DNA of 64,000 nucleotides from Cellulosimicrobium composti (GCF_009711085.1 NZ_WMKA01000004.1:62001-126000), one strand, 5' to 3'. Numbered from the stretch's first letter, positions 25,289-34,499 are shown. Numbers and translations: made by a program. Notes: generated from the sequence alone by a model not told the origin.

Positions 25289-26236
25289 TCAGAGACGGAC
25301 GGTCCCCGCGACGCACGTCACGCTCGCGCCGCCGACCCAGACCGTGCCGGCGTCGTCGCGCGTGACGTGCACGCGGCCGGCGCGTCCGAGGGCGGCTCCC
25401 TGCGCGGCGACGTACTGCTCCGGGAGGCGCCCGTCACGGCCGAGCCACTGGCCGACGACGGCGTTGAGGCTGCCCGTGACCGGGTCCTCGGGGATGCCCA
25501 TGCCGAGCGCGAACCCGCGCACCTCGACCGCCGCGCCGTCCGGGCCGCCGTCGTCGCCGTAGAGGCCGGCCACGCCGACGGACAGGTCCGGGCGCTCGGC
25601 GCGCAGCCGGGACCAGTCGGGCGCGAGCCGGGCGACGCGCTCCGCGGAGTCGAGCAGCACGACGCGCCACCCCGGCCCGTTGTCGAGCACGCGGTGGTCG
25701 AGCACCGCGTCCTCCGGGACGCCGAGGGCTGCGACGACCGCCGCGAGCTCGTCCGCGGGCAGCGGCTCGTCCGACAGCAGCGCCGGCGCGGCGAACGCGA
25801 GCCGGGACGGCCGGTCGGAGCCGGCGCCGGCGCCCGGGTCGGTCCCGGCGCCTTCGCGCCGGATCGTCACGAGGCCGACGCCGCACTCCTGCACGACGAC
25901 GTCGCGCGCCCGCGCCTGGCCGCCCGCCTCGAGCCACGCGTGGCACGAGCCGAGCGTCGGGTGGCCGGCGAAGGGCAGCTCGCCGCCGGGGGTGAAGATC
26001 CGCAGCCGGTAGTCGGCGCCGCCGGCAGCGCCCTCGGGGCTGGGTGGGAGCAGGAAGGTCGTCTCGGAGAGGTTGGTCCAGCGCGCGAACGCGGCCATCT
26101 GCTCGTCCGTCAGGCCCTCGCCGTCGAGCACGACGGCGACCGGGTTGCCGCGCGTGGGCACGTCCGTGAACACGTCGACCTGCGCGAACGGCCGGGACGC
26201 GGTGCGGTCGGCGATGTCGCCGTGGCGTGCGCTCAT
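25289..26236 (-). CDS. PhzF-family phenazine-biosynthesis-like isomerase
   Basis: A 315-residue PhzF-fold protein. FAQVDVFTDVPTRGNPVAVVLDGEGL opens the protein; NLSETTFLLPP contains the conserved Glu near residue 53; FTPGGELPFAGHPTLG and GIPEDPVTGSLNAVVGQWL mark the two halves of the diaminopimelate-epimerase-like fold. PhzF members catalyse double-bond isomerisation, but most have unknown substrates, and no phenazine genes adjoin. ATG 26236 fits the family start. The divergent promoter region carries copy B of the 26-bp motif. Confidence 0.92.
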   Translation of the reverse strand: MSARHGDIADRTASRPFAQVDVFTDVPTRGNPVAVVLDGEGLTDEQMAAFARWTNLSETTFLLPPSPEGAAGGADYRLRIFTPGGELPFAGHPTLGSCHAWLEAGGQARARDVVVQECGVGLVTIRREGAGTDPGAGAGSDRPSRLAFAAPALLSDEPLPADELAAVVAALGVPEDAVLDHRVLDNGPGWRVVLLDSAERVARLAPDWSRLRAERPDLSVGVAGLYGDDGGPDGAAVEVRGFALGMGIPEDPVTGSLNAVVGQWLGRDGRLPEQYVAAQGAALGRAGRVHVTRDDAGTVWVGGASVTCVAGTVRL

Positions 26237-26267
26237 GGGCCGAGCGTACGACGGCGGCTCTGGCTCC

Positions 26268-26293
26268 ACTTTTGCCGACCAGGCGACGGAAGT
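26268..26293. promoter_or_regulatory. 26-bp operator-like motif, copy B
   Basis: ACTTTTG-N8-GCGAC-N2-AAG, the same elements and spacing as copy A at 21722-21747. It lies about 27 bp before a TAGATT -10-like hexamer (26320-26325) and about 130 bp before the large secreted protein at 26425. Confidence 0.55.
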
Positions 26294-26424
26294 TGTAGAC
26301 ATGCCGATGAAACGCGGGCTAGATTGTCCACCGTTGTCATCGACGGGGACGGCAGGGTGCGGCGAGGGGGGGCGGCTAGGGCTACGCTCCGTCGAACTCG
26401 ATGTGTTACCGAGAAGGAGCAACG

Positions 26425-29400
26425 ATGCTCGAACGCACCAGCCTGCCGGCGTCCCGCCGGATCAGGTACCGACGCGGCGCGGCCGCCCTGACCCTCGGCG
26501 CGGTCGTCGTCGCGGGCTGGGCCGTCCCCGCCGCGGCCGATCTTCCGGAGCAGGAGCCCGGCGTCACGCTGCGGACCTTCCAGCTCGCGCAGGACCCCGG
26601 AGCGGTCTGCACCCTGAAGTCCGGCCAGACCCCGAACGTCGACAAGCTCATGCCGACCATCGACTGGTCGACGGCCGAGCAGTTCGGCGCGGAGGACAAC
26701 TTCATCTCGCAGGTGAGCGCCAACCTGCACGTCCCCGCCGACGGCCAGTACCAGTTCCGCGTGACCAACGACGACGGCGCGCTCGTCTACATCGACGGCC
26801 AGCTCGTCCTCGAGAACGACGGGCCCAACGACTCGACCTCCGTCGAGGGCAGCGTCGCGCTCACCGCGGGCGTGCACGACCTGCGGGTCGACTACTACGA
26901 GGGTGGCTACAACCAGCGCCTCACGCTCGCGTGGAAGACGCCGGGCAGCTCCACCTTCCAGGTGATCCCGACCTCGGCGCTCAGCACCGAGGCCGGCGTC
27001 GTGCGCGTGACCGCGCCCGGCTACAAGTACTGCGAGGGCGCGACCGACACCGCGGGCGACGGCCTGCGCCTCGACTCGGTCAACCCCAACTACGAGCTCG
27101 TGAACCTGCGCCCCGAGGGCTTCGAGCCCAAGGTCTCGGGTCTCGCGTTCACCCCGGACGACCAGCTCGCCGTCGTGACGACGGGCGAGGTCAGCTCCGG
27201 TGGCTGGCGCCCCGACCCGGTGTCCGGCGAGGTCTACTTCCTCGACGGCGTGCTCGACGCGCAGGGCCCCGAGGACGTCACGGCGACGCTCGTCGCGGAC
27301 GAGCTGCTCAACCCCATGGGCATCGAGGTCGTCGAGGACTCGATCTTCGTCTCGGAGCGGTACCAGCTCACGCAGCTCACCGACCCCGACGGCGACGGCT
27401 TCTACGACCAGCACACGAAGATCGCGGAGTGGCCCGACGGCGGCAACTTCCACGAGTTCGCGTTCGGCCTGATCCACGACGAGGACTACTTCTACGTCAA
27501 CCTCTCCGTGGCCATCGACAACGGCGGCGCGACGACCAACCCGCAGCCCGCGGCCAACCGCGGCACGTCGATCAAGATCGACCGCGAGACGGGTGAGGTC
27601 ACGTACGTCGCGGGCGGCCTGCGCACGCCGAACGGCATCGGCTTCGGACCCGAGGGCGGGATCTTCGCGACCGACAACCAGGGCGCGTGGCTGCCGGCCA
27701 ACAAGCTCATCCACATCCAGCCGGACCGGTTCTACAACCACTACACGAACCCGGCCGGGCCGTTCGACGCGAACCCCGTCTCCCCGCCGGCCGTGTGGCT
27801 CCCGCAGAACGAGATCGCCAACTCCCCGGGCAACCCGATCCTCGTGCAGGACGGCGAGTTCGCGGGGCAGATGCTCCTCGGCGACGTCACCTACGGCGGC
27901 ATCCAGCGCGCCTTCCTCGAGAAGGTCGACGGCGAGTTCCAGGGTGCGGTCTTCCGCCACACCGCGGGCCTCGAGGTCGGCGTGAACCGCGTCATCTACG
28001 GTCCCGACGGCGCGCTGTACGCCGGCGGCACCGGTGAGGGCGGCAACTGGGGCGAGTCCGGCAAGCTCCGGTACGGCCTCCAGAAGCTCGTCCCCGTCAA
28101 CGAGGACTCCTTCGACATCAAGGAGATGCGCGTCGTCGAGGGCGGCTTCGAGATCGAGTACACCGACCCCGTCTCGGACGAGGTCGTGGACAAGCTCGCC
28201 GAGGCCTACCAGGTCAAGCAGTGGCGCTACGTGCCCACGCAGCAGTACGGCGGGCCCAAGGTCGACGAGCAGCCGCTGTACGTCTCCGACGCCCAGGTCT
28301 CCGAGGACCGCACGACCGTCACGCTGACGATCGACGGCCTCAAGCCGGGTCACGTGGTGTACGTCCGCTCGCCGCGCCCGTTCGCCTCCGCGAGCGGTGC
28401 CGAGCTCCTCAGCACCGAGGCCTGGTACACGCTCAACTCGCTCCCGGGCTACGTCGCGCCGACCGAGCGCGGCTGGTACGAGGCCGAGCTCGCGCAGCCC
28501 CTCGGCGGGTCGAGCATCGCGTCCGACCACAGCAACTACTCCGGCTCGGGCTTCGCGGCCGGCATGACGAACGTCGGCTCCGGCCGCACGTTCACGGTCA
28601 CCGTCCCGGAGGCGGGCACCTACCCGGTGCACGTGCGCTACGCGAACGGCATCCACCCGTACAACGAGCTGCGCGCCAAGAACGTGTCGCTGCACGTCAA
28701 CGGCCAGGACCTCGGGCAGTGGAGCTTCCCGACGACCGGGAGCTGGAAGGACTGGGGCGTGCAGACGCGCGACCTCGAGCTCCAGGCCGGCGCGAACAGC
28801 ATCACGCTCGTGTACGAGAACGGCGACGAGGGCAACATCAACATCGACGTGCTCTCCGTCGGCGACACCGCCGACATCTGCTCGCCGGGCGACGTCGAGG
28901 ACGGCTACACCGCCCTCTTCGACGGCACCCTCCAGAGCCTGCAGGACGGCTGGCGCATGGCCGGTCCGGGTGGCTTCGGCCGCCAGGACGACTGCTCCAT
29001 CCGCGGCGAGGGCGGCATGGGCCTGCTCTGGTACGACGAGGAGCTCGGCGACAGCTACAGCCTCAAGCTGGACTGGAAGCTCGTGAAGGACGACAACGGC
29101 GGCGTGTTCGTCGGGTTCCCGCACCCGGGCGACGACCCGTGGGTGGCCGTCAACCAGGGCTACGAGATCCAGATCGACGCGACCGACGCCGACGACCGCA
29201 CCACCGGCGCCATCTACACGTTCCAGGGCGCCGACCTGGAGGCCGTCGCGGGCGCGCTGAACCCGGTCGGCCAGTGGAACGCGTACGACATCCGCGTCGA
29301 GGGCGACCGCATCCGCGTCTACCTCAACGACGTGCTCGTCAACGACTTCACGAGCACCGACCCGGCACGGCTGGTCAACAGCTTCGTCGGCATCCAGAAC

Positions 29401-29748
29401 CACGGCGGCGGCGAGATGGTCAGCTACCGCAACATCCGGTTCAAGGCGCTGACGGACGAGCCGGTCGAGGAGCTCGCGATCTCGACGACCGTCCAGACCC
29501 GCTGCCTCGCGGGCAAGGTGTACGTCGCGGTCCGCGCCACGAACGACGACACGGTGCCGGCGGACGTCACGCTCACGACGCCGTTCGGGACGAAGACGGT
29601 GACCGGCGTCGAGCCGGGTGCCTCGGCGTACCAGTCGTTCGCGACGCGTGCGACCTCGGTCGAGGCGGGCTCCGCGCAGGTGTCCGCGTCGGGCGACGGG
29701 CGGACGTTCGAGACGGACGCCGCGTACGACGCCGTGAGCTGCGGCTGA
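26425..29748 (+). CDS. Large secreted PA14 / sugar-dehydrogenase propeller / CBM / DUF1080 protein
   Basis: A 1107-residue exported protein. Residues 1-38 are a Sec-type signal ending AVPAAADL. A PA14 domain (about 70-185: VTNDDGALVYIDGQLVLEND) is followed by a sorbosone/glucose-dehydrogenase-like beta-propeller (about 220-560: GLAFTPDDQLAVVTTGEV, GGLRTPNGIGFGPEGGIFATDNQG, YGPDGALYAGGTGEGGNWG), a CBM6/35-type domain (about 686-812), a DUF1080 (3-keto-disaccharide hydrolase) domain (about 828-1009: LFDGTLQSLQDGWRMAG to VSYRNIRF) and a C-terminal beta-domain. ATG 26425 follows GAGAAGGAGCAACG. The layout suggests extracellular oxidation/cleavage of a glycoside via a 3-keto intermediate; this is inference. 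Confidence 0.88.
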   Translation: MLERTSLPASRRIRYRRGAAALTLGAVVVAGWAVPAAADLPEQEPGVTLRTFQLAQDPGAVCTLKSGQTPNVDKLMPTIDWSTAEQFGAEDNFISQVSANLHVPADGQYQFRVTNDDGALVYIDGQLVLENDGPNDSTSVEGSVALTAGVHDLRVDYYEGGYNQRLTLAWKTPGSSTFQVIPTSALSTEAGVVRVTAPGYKYCEGATDTAGDGLRLDSVNPNYELVNLRPEGFEPKVSGLAFTPDDQLAVVTTGEVSSGGWRPDPVSGEVYFLDGVLDAQGPEDVTATLVADELLNPMGIEVVEDSIFVSERYQLTQLTDPDGDGFYDQHTKIAEWPDGGNFHEFAFGLIHDEDYFYVNLSVAIDNGGATTNPQPAANRGTSIKIDRETGEVTYVAGGLRTPNGIGFGPEGGIFATDNQGAWLPANKLIHIQPDRFYNHYTNPAGPFDANPVSPPAVWLPQNEIANSPGNPILVQDGEFAGQMLLGDVTYGGIQRAFLEKVDGEFQGAVFRHTAGLEVGVNRVIYGPDGALYAGGTGEGGNWGESGKLRYGLQKLVPVNEDSFDIKEMRVVEGGFEIEYTDPVSDEVVDKLAEAYQVKQWRYVPTQQYGGPKVDEQPLYVSDAQVSEDRTTVTLTIDGLKPGHVVYVRSPRPFASASGAELLSTEAWYTLNSLPGYVAPTERGWYEAELAQPLGGSSIASDHSNYSGSGFAAGMTNVGSGRTFTVTVPEAGTYPVHVRYANGIHPYNELRAKNVSLHVNGQDLGQWSFPTTGSWKDWGVQTRDLELQAGANSITLVYENGDEGNINIDVLSVGDTADICSPGDVEDGYTALFDGTLQSLQDGWRMAGPGGFGRQDDCSIRGEGGMGLLWYDEELGDSYSLKLDWKLVKDDNGGVFVGFPHPGDDPWVAVNQGYEIQIDATDADDRTTGAIYTFQGADLEAVAGALNPVGQWNAYDIRVEGDRIRVYLNDVLVNDFTSTDPARLVNSFVGIQNHGGGEMVSYRNIRFKALTDEPVEELAISTTVQTRCLAGKVYVAVRATNDDTVPADVTLTTPFGTKTVTGVEPGASAYQSFATRATSVEAGSAQVSASGDGRTFETDAAYDAVSCG

Positions 29749-29755
29749 CCGGCCC

Positions 29756-29792
29756 GTCCCGGGGCGGGTGGCTAAGCCGCCCGCCCCGGGAC
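29756..29792 (+). terminator. Strong hairpin terminator after the DUF1080 gene
   Basis: GTCCCGGGGCGGGTGGC pairs with GCCGCCCGCCCCGGGAC around TAA (17-nt arms, one G-T pair), 7 bp after the stop. Confidence 0.75.
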
Positions 29793-29811
29793 GCACCACG
29801 GGGGACGTGAA

Positions 29812-29844
29812 GGGCGGGGGCGGCGGCACGAGCCGCCCCCGCCC
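29812..29844 (+). terminator. Second tandem hairpin
   Basis: GGGCGGGGGCGGC and GCCGCCCCCGCCC form a perfect 13-bp stem with a 7-nt loop, 19 bp after the first terminator; a short CCCTTTT tract follows at about 29859. Together they isolate the MMPL gene downstream. Confidence 0.65.
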
Positions 29845-29990
29845 GACGCGTCCGCAGACCCTTTTCAGCACCCGGCGACGCGAGGCCGGAGCGTGGTCCG
29901 ACGGCGCTCCGACCTCGCGTAGGGTGCTCACCTCACGTCGGCGCCCGGCGCGCCATCGACCCACCGACGTTCTCGACGAGGAGGACAGCC

Positions 29991-32297
29991 ATGGCGCTCG
30001 GACGCCTGCTCCACCGCACCGGCCGGCTCGCCGCGCGCCGTCGCGCCGTCGTCCTCGCGGTCTGGGCGGTCCTCCTCGTCGTGGGCGCCGTGCTCGGCGG
30101 CGCCGTCTTCGACCGGACGAGCGACATCGAGCCCGCACCCGCCGGGAGCGAGTCCGCGCTCGCGGCCGAGCGGCTCGACGCGCTCGCTCCCGAGGGCGAG
30201 ACCGTCGTCGCCGTGCTCTCCGGGCGCGACTACTTCTCCACCGACCTCGTCGCCCAGGCGAGCGAGGTCCTCCACGGCGTCCGCTCGACGCCCGGCGTCG
30301 TCGACGTCTTCGACGCCTACACCGGCGGCGGCCTCATCGCCGACGACGGTCGGGGCTCGCTCGTCGTCGTCGAGCTGGACCCGGCGCTGTCCGACGACGA
30401 CGCGCTCGCCCTCGCGCACGACGTCGCCGACTCGCTGCGCACCATCGACACGCCCGAGGTCCTCGTGGGCGGCCCGCTGCTCGCCGAGGAGGCGTTCGTC
30501 GAGCAGGCGATCACCGACGCCGCGATCGGGGAGGGCGTGGCCGTCGTGGTCCTGCTCGTCCTCCTCGTCGTCGTGCTCGGCGGCCTGCGCGCGGGCCTCG
30601 TGCCCCTCCTCACCGCCCTCGCGGCGATCGCCGTCGCGCTGCTCGTGCTCAGCGGACTGCTCGGGATCGTCCCCGTCAACGAGTTCGCCGTGAACGTCGT
30701 GACGCTCCTCGGTCTCGGCCTCACGGTCGACTACAGCCTCCTCGTGCTCGCGCGCTTCCGCGAGGAGCGCGTTGCGGCCCCCGACGTCGCGACCGACGAG
30801 CTCGTCGGCCGCACGCTCGCCACCGCCGGCCGGGCCGTCCTCGCGTCCGGCCTCGCCGTCGCGATCGCCCTCACCGGACTGCTCCTGCTCGGCGACCCCC
30901 TCCTGTCCGGCATGGCCGTCGGCGGCGCCGTCGTCGTGCTCGTCGCGACCGCCGCCGGGCTCACACTCGTGCCCGCGCTCGTCGCCACGTGGCACCGCGC
31001 CATCCCCGCGCCCGGCGCCCGCACCTGGTCGCACCCGTGGACCGGCCGTGGCGGCGCCGGGACCCTCGGCCGCCTCGCCCGCACCGCCCAGCGCCACGCC
31101 GTGCTCGTCACGCTCGGCGCCACCGCGCTCCTCCTCGCGCTCGCCGCCCCGCTCGGGTCGCTCACGCTCGGCAGCTCCGAGGTCCACTCGCTGCCCGCCG
31201 ACGCCGAGGCGCGCCTCGCCGCCGACGCCTCCACGACCCGCTTCGCCGACCTCGGCGTCGCGCCCGTGACCGTGCTCGTCGACGCACCGCTCGACGACGA
31301 CGTCGCCACCTACCTCGACCAGGTGTCCACCCTGCTCGGCGTCGACGACGCCCTCCAGGACACCGGCTACCCGCCCGAGGTCACCGTCGTCGACCTCACG
31401 CCCGACGTCGGCCCCGGCGGAGACGCGACCGCCCAGAAGGCGCAGGACCTCGTCCGCGCGGTGCGCGCCGTCGACACCGACCTCGACGTCCGCGTCGCCG
31501 GACCCGCCGCCGAGGTCGTCGACACGCAGGCGCACCTCGCGCAGCGCCTCCCGGTCGCCGCCGGCGTCGTCGTCCTCGCGACCTTCCTCCTGCTGTTCCT
31601 GCTCACCGGCTCCCTCGTCGTGCCGCTCAAGGCGCTCGTGCTCAACCTGCTCACGCTCGCCGCGACGCTCGGCGTGCTCGTCTCCGTGTTCCAGCACGGC
31701 GTCGGTGCCTCGCTCCTCGGGTTCGAGCCGTGGGGCGCCCTCGACGTCACGACACCCCTGCTCATCGGCATGCTCGTGTTCGGCCTGTCCACCGACTACG
31801 AGGTGTTCCTCCTCGCGCGCACGGCCGAGGAGTGGCGCGCGCGCACGCCCGGCGAGGATCCTCGCGCCGCGAACGACCGGGCCGTGCTCCGCGGCATCAC
31901 CGCGTCCGGCCCCGTCGTCACGACGGCCGCCGTCGCCATCGGCATCGTGTTCCTCGGCTTCGCGGCGGGCGAGCTCGTCGCGATGAAGGAGGTCGGCGTC
32001 GGGATGGCCGTCGCCGTGCTGCTCGACGTCACCGTGGTGCGCGGGCTCCTGCTCCCCGCGACGATGACGCTCCTCGGGCGCTGGAACTGGTGGCCGTCGT
32101 GGCGGGGCGGTGTGTCGGGCCGGGCGGCGTCTGCGCCTAGCGGGGGGCCCGACCGGGCGACGGCTGCGCGGGGGCGGGGCGGGTCTACCCTCCGCCGCTC
32201 GTCCCTCGCGGCTCCCGCCAGACCCGCCACGACCCGCCCCGCCCCCGCTCCGCCGTCGCCCTCGGCGTCCGGGTCGCCCTCCGCTCCGCCGAGGTAG
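29991..32297 (+). CDS. MMPL/RND-family transporter
   Basis: A 768-residue polytopic membrane protein with the duplicated RND layout: one helix (VVLAVWAVLLVVGAVLGG), an extracytoplasmic domain (about 50-180), five helices, then a second helix, domain (about 400-500) and five helices. The conserved pairs TVDYSLLVLARFREE (about 245) and STDYEVFLLARTAEEW (about 600) are the proton-relay/membrane signatures of MMPL lipid or drug exporters. The C-terminal 70 residues are a Pro/Ala-rich cytoplasmic tail. ATG 29991 follows GAGGAGGACAGCC. Confidence 0.93.
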   Translation: MALGRLLHRTGRLAARRRAVVLAVWAVLLVVGAVLGGAVFDRTSDIEPAPAGSESALAAERLDALAPEGETVVAVLSGRDYFSTDLVAQASEVLHGVRSTPGVVDVFDAYTGGGLIADDGRGSLVVVELDPALSDDDALALAHDVADSLRTIDTPEVLVGGPLLAEEAFVEQAITDAAIGEGVAVVVLLVLLVVVLGGLRAGLVPLLTALAAIAVALLVLSGLLGIVPVNEFAVNVVTLLGLGLTVDYSLLVLARFREERVAAPDVATDELVGRTLATAGRAVLASGLAVAIALTGLLLLGDPLLSGMAVGGAVVVLVATAAGLTLVPALVATWHRAIPAPGARTWSHPWTGRGGAGTLGRLARTAQRHAVLVTLGATALLLALAAPLGSLTLGSSEVHSLPADAEARLAADASTTRFADLGVAPVTVLVDAPLDDDVATYLDQVSTLLGVDDALQDTGYPPEVTVVDLTPDVGPGGDATAQKAQDLVRAVRAVDTDLDVRVAGPAAEVVDTQAHLAQRLPVAAGVVVLATFLLLFLLTGSLVVPLKALVLNLLTLAATLGVLVSVFQHGVGASLLGFEPWGALDVTTPLLIGMLVFGLSTDYEVFLLARTAEEWRARTPGEDPRAANDRAVLRGITASGPVVTTAAVAIGIVFLGFAAGELVAMKEVGVGMAVAVLLDVTVVRGLLLPATMTLLGRWNWWPSWRGGVSGRAASAPSGGPDRATAARGRGGSTLRRSSLAAPARPATTRPAPAPPSPSASGSPSAPPR

Positions 32298-32330
32298 AGC
32301 CCTGGTGGGCCGAGGTAGAGCCGTGGTGCG

Positions 32331-32837
32331 TCAGACGTCGCGCAGGACCTCGGTGACGAAGCGCGCGGAGCGCTCGCGGAGGCCGTCGACGCGGAGCTCG
32401 ACGAACAGCTCGCGCATGGACTCGTCGTCGCCCATCTCGGTGCGCGTGGGGGCGCGGCGCACGTTCTGCGAGCAGAGGAACTCGGTGCAGATGAGCGTGC
32501 CGACGGTGTTGCCGCGGCGGCCGGCGGCGCCCGCGCGTCGCGCGACGTAGAGGCTGACGTCGTCGGTCACGACGACGTCCTCGCACCACGCGCACACGGC
32601 GCGCTTGCGCATGCCGCCCGTCTTGGCGTCGGTCGAGCGCAGCAGGACGCCGCGCGGCTCGCCGTCGACCTCGACCACGGCGTACGCGAGCAGCGGCGCC
32701 TTGCGGTCGCGCCACCCGAGGTAGTCGAGGCGGTCCCAGTCGAGCGCGTCGAGGTCGGGGAGGGTCGCCTGCGCGGCCTCGCGCTTGGAGGCGTTGACGA
32801 AGGACGCGCGGATCTGCTTCTCGGTCAGGGGGTTCAT
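32331..32837 (-). CDS. FBP-domain (FusB-like, EF-G-binding) zinc-finger protein
   Basis: A 168-residue protein with MNPLTEKQIRASFVNASKREA at the N-terminus and a C-terminal treble-clef zinc site made of CAWCED (about 85) and TLICTEFLCSQN (about 121-127). This is the FBP domain of fusidate-resistance-type proteins that bind elongation factor G. Actinobacterial members are chromosomal and not proven to give resistance. ATG 32837 is clear. Confidence 0.88.
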   Translation of the reverse strand: MNPLTEKQIRASFVNASKREAAQATLPDLDALDWDRLDYLGWRDRKAPLLAYAVVEVDGEPRGVLLRSTDAKTGGMRKRAVCAWCEDVVVTDDVSLYVARRAGAAGRRGNTVGTLICTEFLCSQNVRRAPTRTEMGDDESMRELFVELRVDGLRERSARFVTEVLRDV

Positions 32838-33418
32838 GGGTTCACGGCTTCCGTGTCGGTACGGGTCCCGCCCCGGTCCGGTGGCGCCGCGGCGCTCGGC
32901 CGGGCGCACGACGGCGAGAGGCCGCCGGGCGCGCGAGGGCGCCGCCGGAGGGGCGGGGATGACGGCGTGCCCGCAGCCGTCGGAGCCGAGACGGTGAGCG
33001 TTCCGGTGGTCGCCGCGCACGAGGGCGGCGACGCGCCCGGGTGTGCGGACGCCTGGTCGGCGTCGGGTGCTGGTCTCAGCGGGTGACGGTGCGGGAGGGG
33101 AGGGTGCCCGAGCAGGCCGTCATGGCCACCTCGCAGCCTGCGGTGCCGTGCATCCGCGTCTCCTCGTCCCGTGCGGCGCGCCGTCCGGCGCGAACCTGAA
33201 CCGTGGTCGTGCCGTCCGGCACGACGGACGGCTGCCCTCGGCAACCGTCACTCTCGATGGTGCGCCTCCCGGGCGGCCCGCGTCAACGTGTTTGGCGCCG
33301 CGCCGCGCCCCGCCGGATGACCTTCGGCCCCGCGCGGGTGACGAACGCCCAGGTCGCGCGCAGGGTCGACGTGGCCAGACTCGGAGGCTCCGAGCCCCTG
33401 CCACCCGGAGGACCTTCC
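32838..33418. other. 581-bp region without a recognised gene
   Basis: Very GC-rich. The only clear structure is a short palindrome GTCGTGCCG-TC-CGGCACGAC at 33206-33225, which could be an operator or terminator ahead of the AtpC-like gene. Open frames here look like composition artefacts, with poor ribosome-binding sites and no known motif. It holds the promoters of the FBP gene and probably of the 33419 gene. Confidence 0.45.
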
Positions 33419-33739
33419 GTGCCCGTCGTGCCCGCGCAGCCGTCCGAGACTGTCGCCGCCCCGGGGGGCGAGCGCCTGGTGTCCGTGGAGGTGGTGGTGC
33501 CGTCCGGCGTCTTCTGGGCGGGCGACGCCCGCAGCGTGACCGTGCCGTCGGTGCAGGGCACGCTCGGGATCCTCGCGCGCCACGAGCCGGTCGCCGCGTC
33601 GCTCGCGGCCGGGCGCGTGCGGCTGCGGACGCCCGACCGTCCGACGGCCGAGCTGCGCATCGGCGGCGGGTTCGTCGTCGTCGACCACGACGCGGTGACG
33701 ATCCTCGCCGACGACGCGACCTGGGTCCCCGCCCGGTAA
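33419..33739 (+). CDS. Orphan ATP-synthase epsilon-subunit-like protein
   Basis: A 106-residue protein matching the N-terminal beta-sandwich of the F-type ATP synthase epsilon subunit: LVSVEVVVPSGVFWAGDARSVTVPSVQGTLGILARHEPVAASLAAGRVRL, then ELRIGGGFVVVDHDAVTILAD. The usual C-terminal helical hairpin is missing, as is often true of actinobacterial AtpC. No other ATP synthase gene is nearby, so this is an orphan copy. GTG 33419 follows CGGAGGACCTTCC, a good ribosome-binding site, which decides the start over longer upstream frames. Confidence 0.85.
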   Translation: MPVVPAQPSETVAAPGGERLVSVEVVVPSGVFWAGDARSVTVPSVQGTLGILARHEPVAASLAAGRVRLRTPDRPTAELRIGGGFVVVDHDAVTILADDATWVPAR

Positions 33740-33743
33740 CCCG

Positions 33744-34139
33744 CTACGCGGGCGCGGTCGTCCCGAGCTGCACGACGACGACGCGGTGCCCGTCGGGGTC
33801 GTTGACGTGCGCGTAGCGGTCGCCGGACTCGGGGTCGGTGTCGGGGCCGACGAACGGCGTCACCCCGGCGGCGGCGAGCCGGTCGAGGGTCGCGTCGAGG
33901 TCGTCGACGTAGAGCACGAGGTTCGGGAGCCCGTGCCGCACGAGCGGGGTGCCGCCCTCAGGGAGCGGGACGAGCCACAGGCCCGGTTCGTCGACCCGTC
34001 CGGGACCGACGTGGAGGAGCGGGAACCCGTCCGTCTCGCCCCGGAACAGCGTGCCGAACCCGAACCCGTCGGCCCAGAACGCGGCGCTCGCGTCGAGGTC
34101 GCGGCAGAGCAGGACGGTCCGGCCGATCGTCGTCGTCAT
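33744..34139 (-). CDS. VOC-family (glyoxalase/bleomycin-resistance-like) protein
   Basis: A 131-residue VOC protein. TIGRTVLLCRDLDASAAFWADGFGF starts the first beta-alpha-beta-beta-beta module, and NLVLYVDDLDATLDRLAAAGVTPFVGP starts the second, ending HVNDPDGHRVVVVQLG, where the last Glu of many family members is replaced by Val. Substrate unknown. ATG 34139. Convergent with the AtpC-like gene, stops 4 bp apart. Confidence 0.92.
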   Translation of the reverse strand: MTTTIGRTVLLCRDLDASAAFWADGFGFGTLFRGETDGFPLLHVGPGRVDEPGLWLVPLPEGGTPLVRHGLPNLVLYVDDLDATLDRLAAAGVTPFVGPDTDPESGDRYAHVNDPDGHRVVVVQLGTTAPA

Positions 34140-34250
34140 GGCCCGAGCCTAGGGCGTCGCCGCCGCGCGCCGGCGACCCCCGAGCGCGGGTCCACGGAAC
34201 CGCGCCCGACCGCCCGGGCGGACGTGCGCCGTCGGGCATACCGTGGACGC

Positions 34251-34499
34251 ATGGCGACGGACGACGGCATCCGCAGGACGATCAGCGACCTCGTGGCCCA
34301 GGAGCGCGAGCTGCGCGAGCAGCTCGCGAAGGGCGAGATCAGCGGGGGGAAGGAGCACGAGCGGCTCCGCGCGATCGAGGTCGAGCTCGACCAGTGCTGG
34401 GACCTGCTGCGGCAGCGCGACGCGGCGCGCGAGTTCGGGAGCGACCCGGATGCGGCGACCGTCCGAGACCCCGGTACGGTGGAGAACTACCTGGAGTGA
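34251..34499 (+). CDS. DUF2630-family protein
   Basis: An 82-residue acidic, mostly coiled-coil protein. IRRTISDLVAQERELREQLAKGEISGGKEHERLRAIEVELDQCWDLLRQRDAAREFG followed by a DP...TVENYLE tail is the signature of DUF2630, a small actinobacterial family without known function. Start ATG 34251. Followed after 52 bp by a small membrane protein. Confidence 0.9.
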   Translation: MATDDGIRRTISDLVAQERELREQLAKGEISGGKEHERLRAIEVELDQCWDLLRQRDAAREFGSDPDAATVRDPGTVENYLE

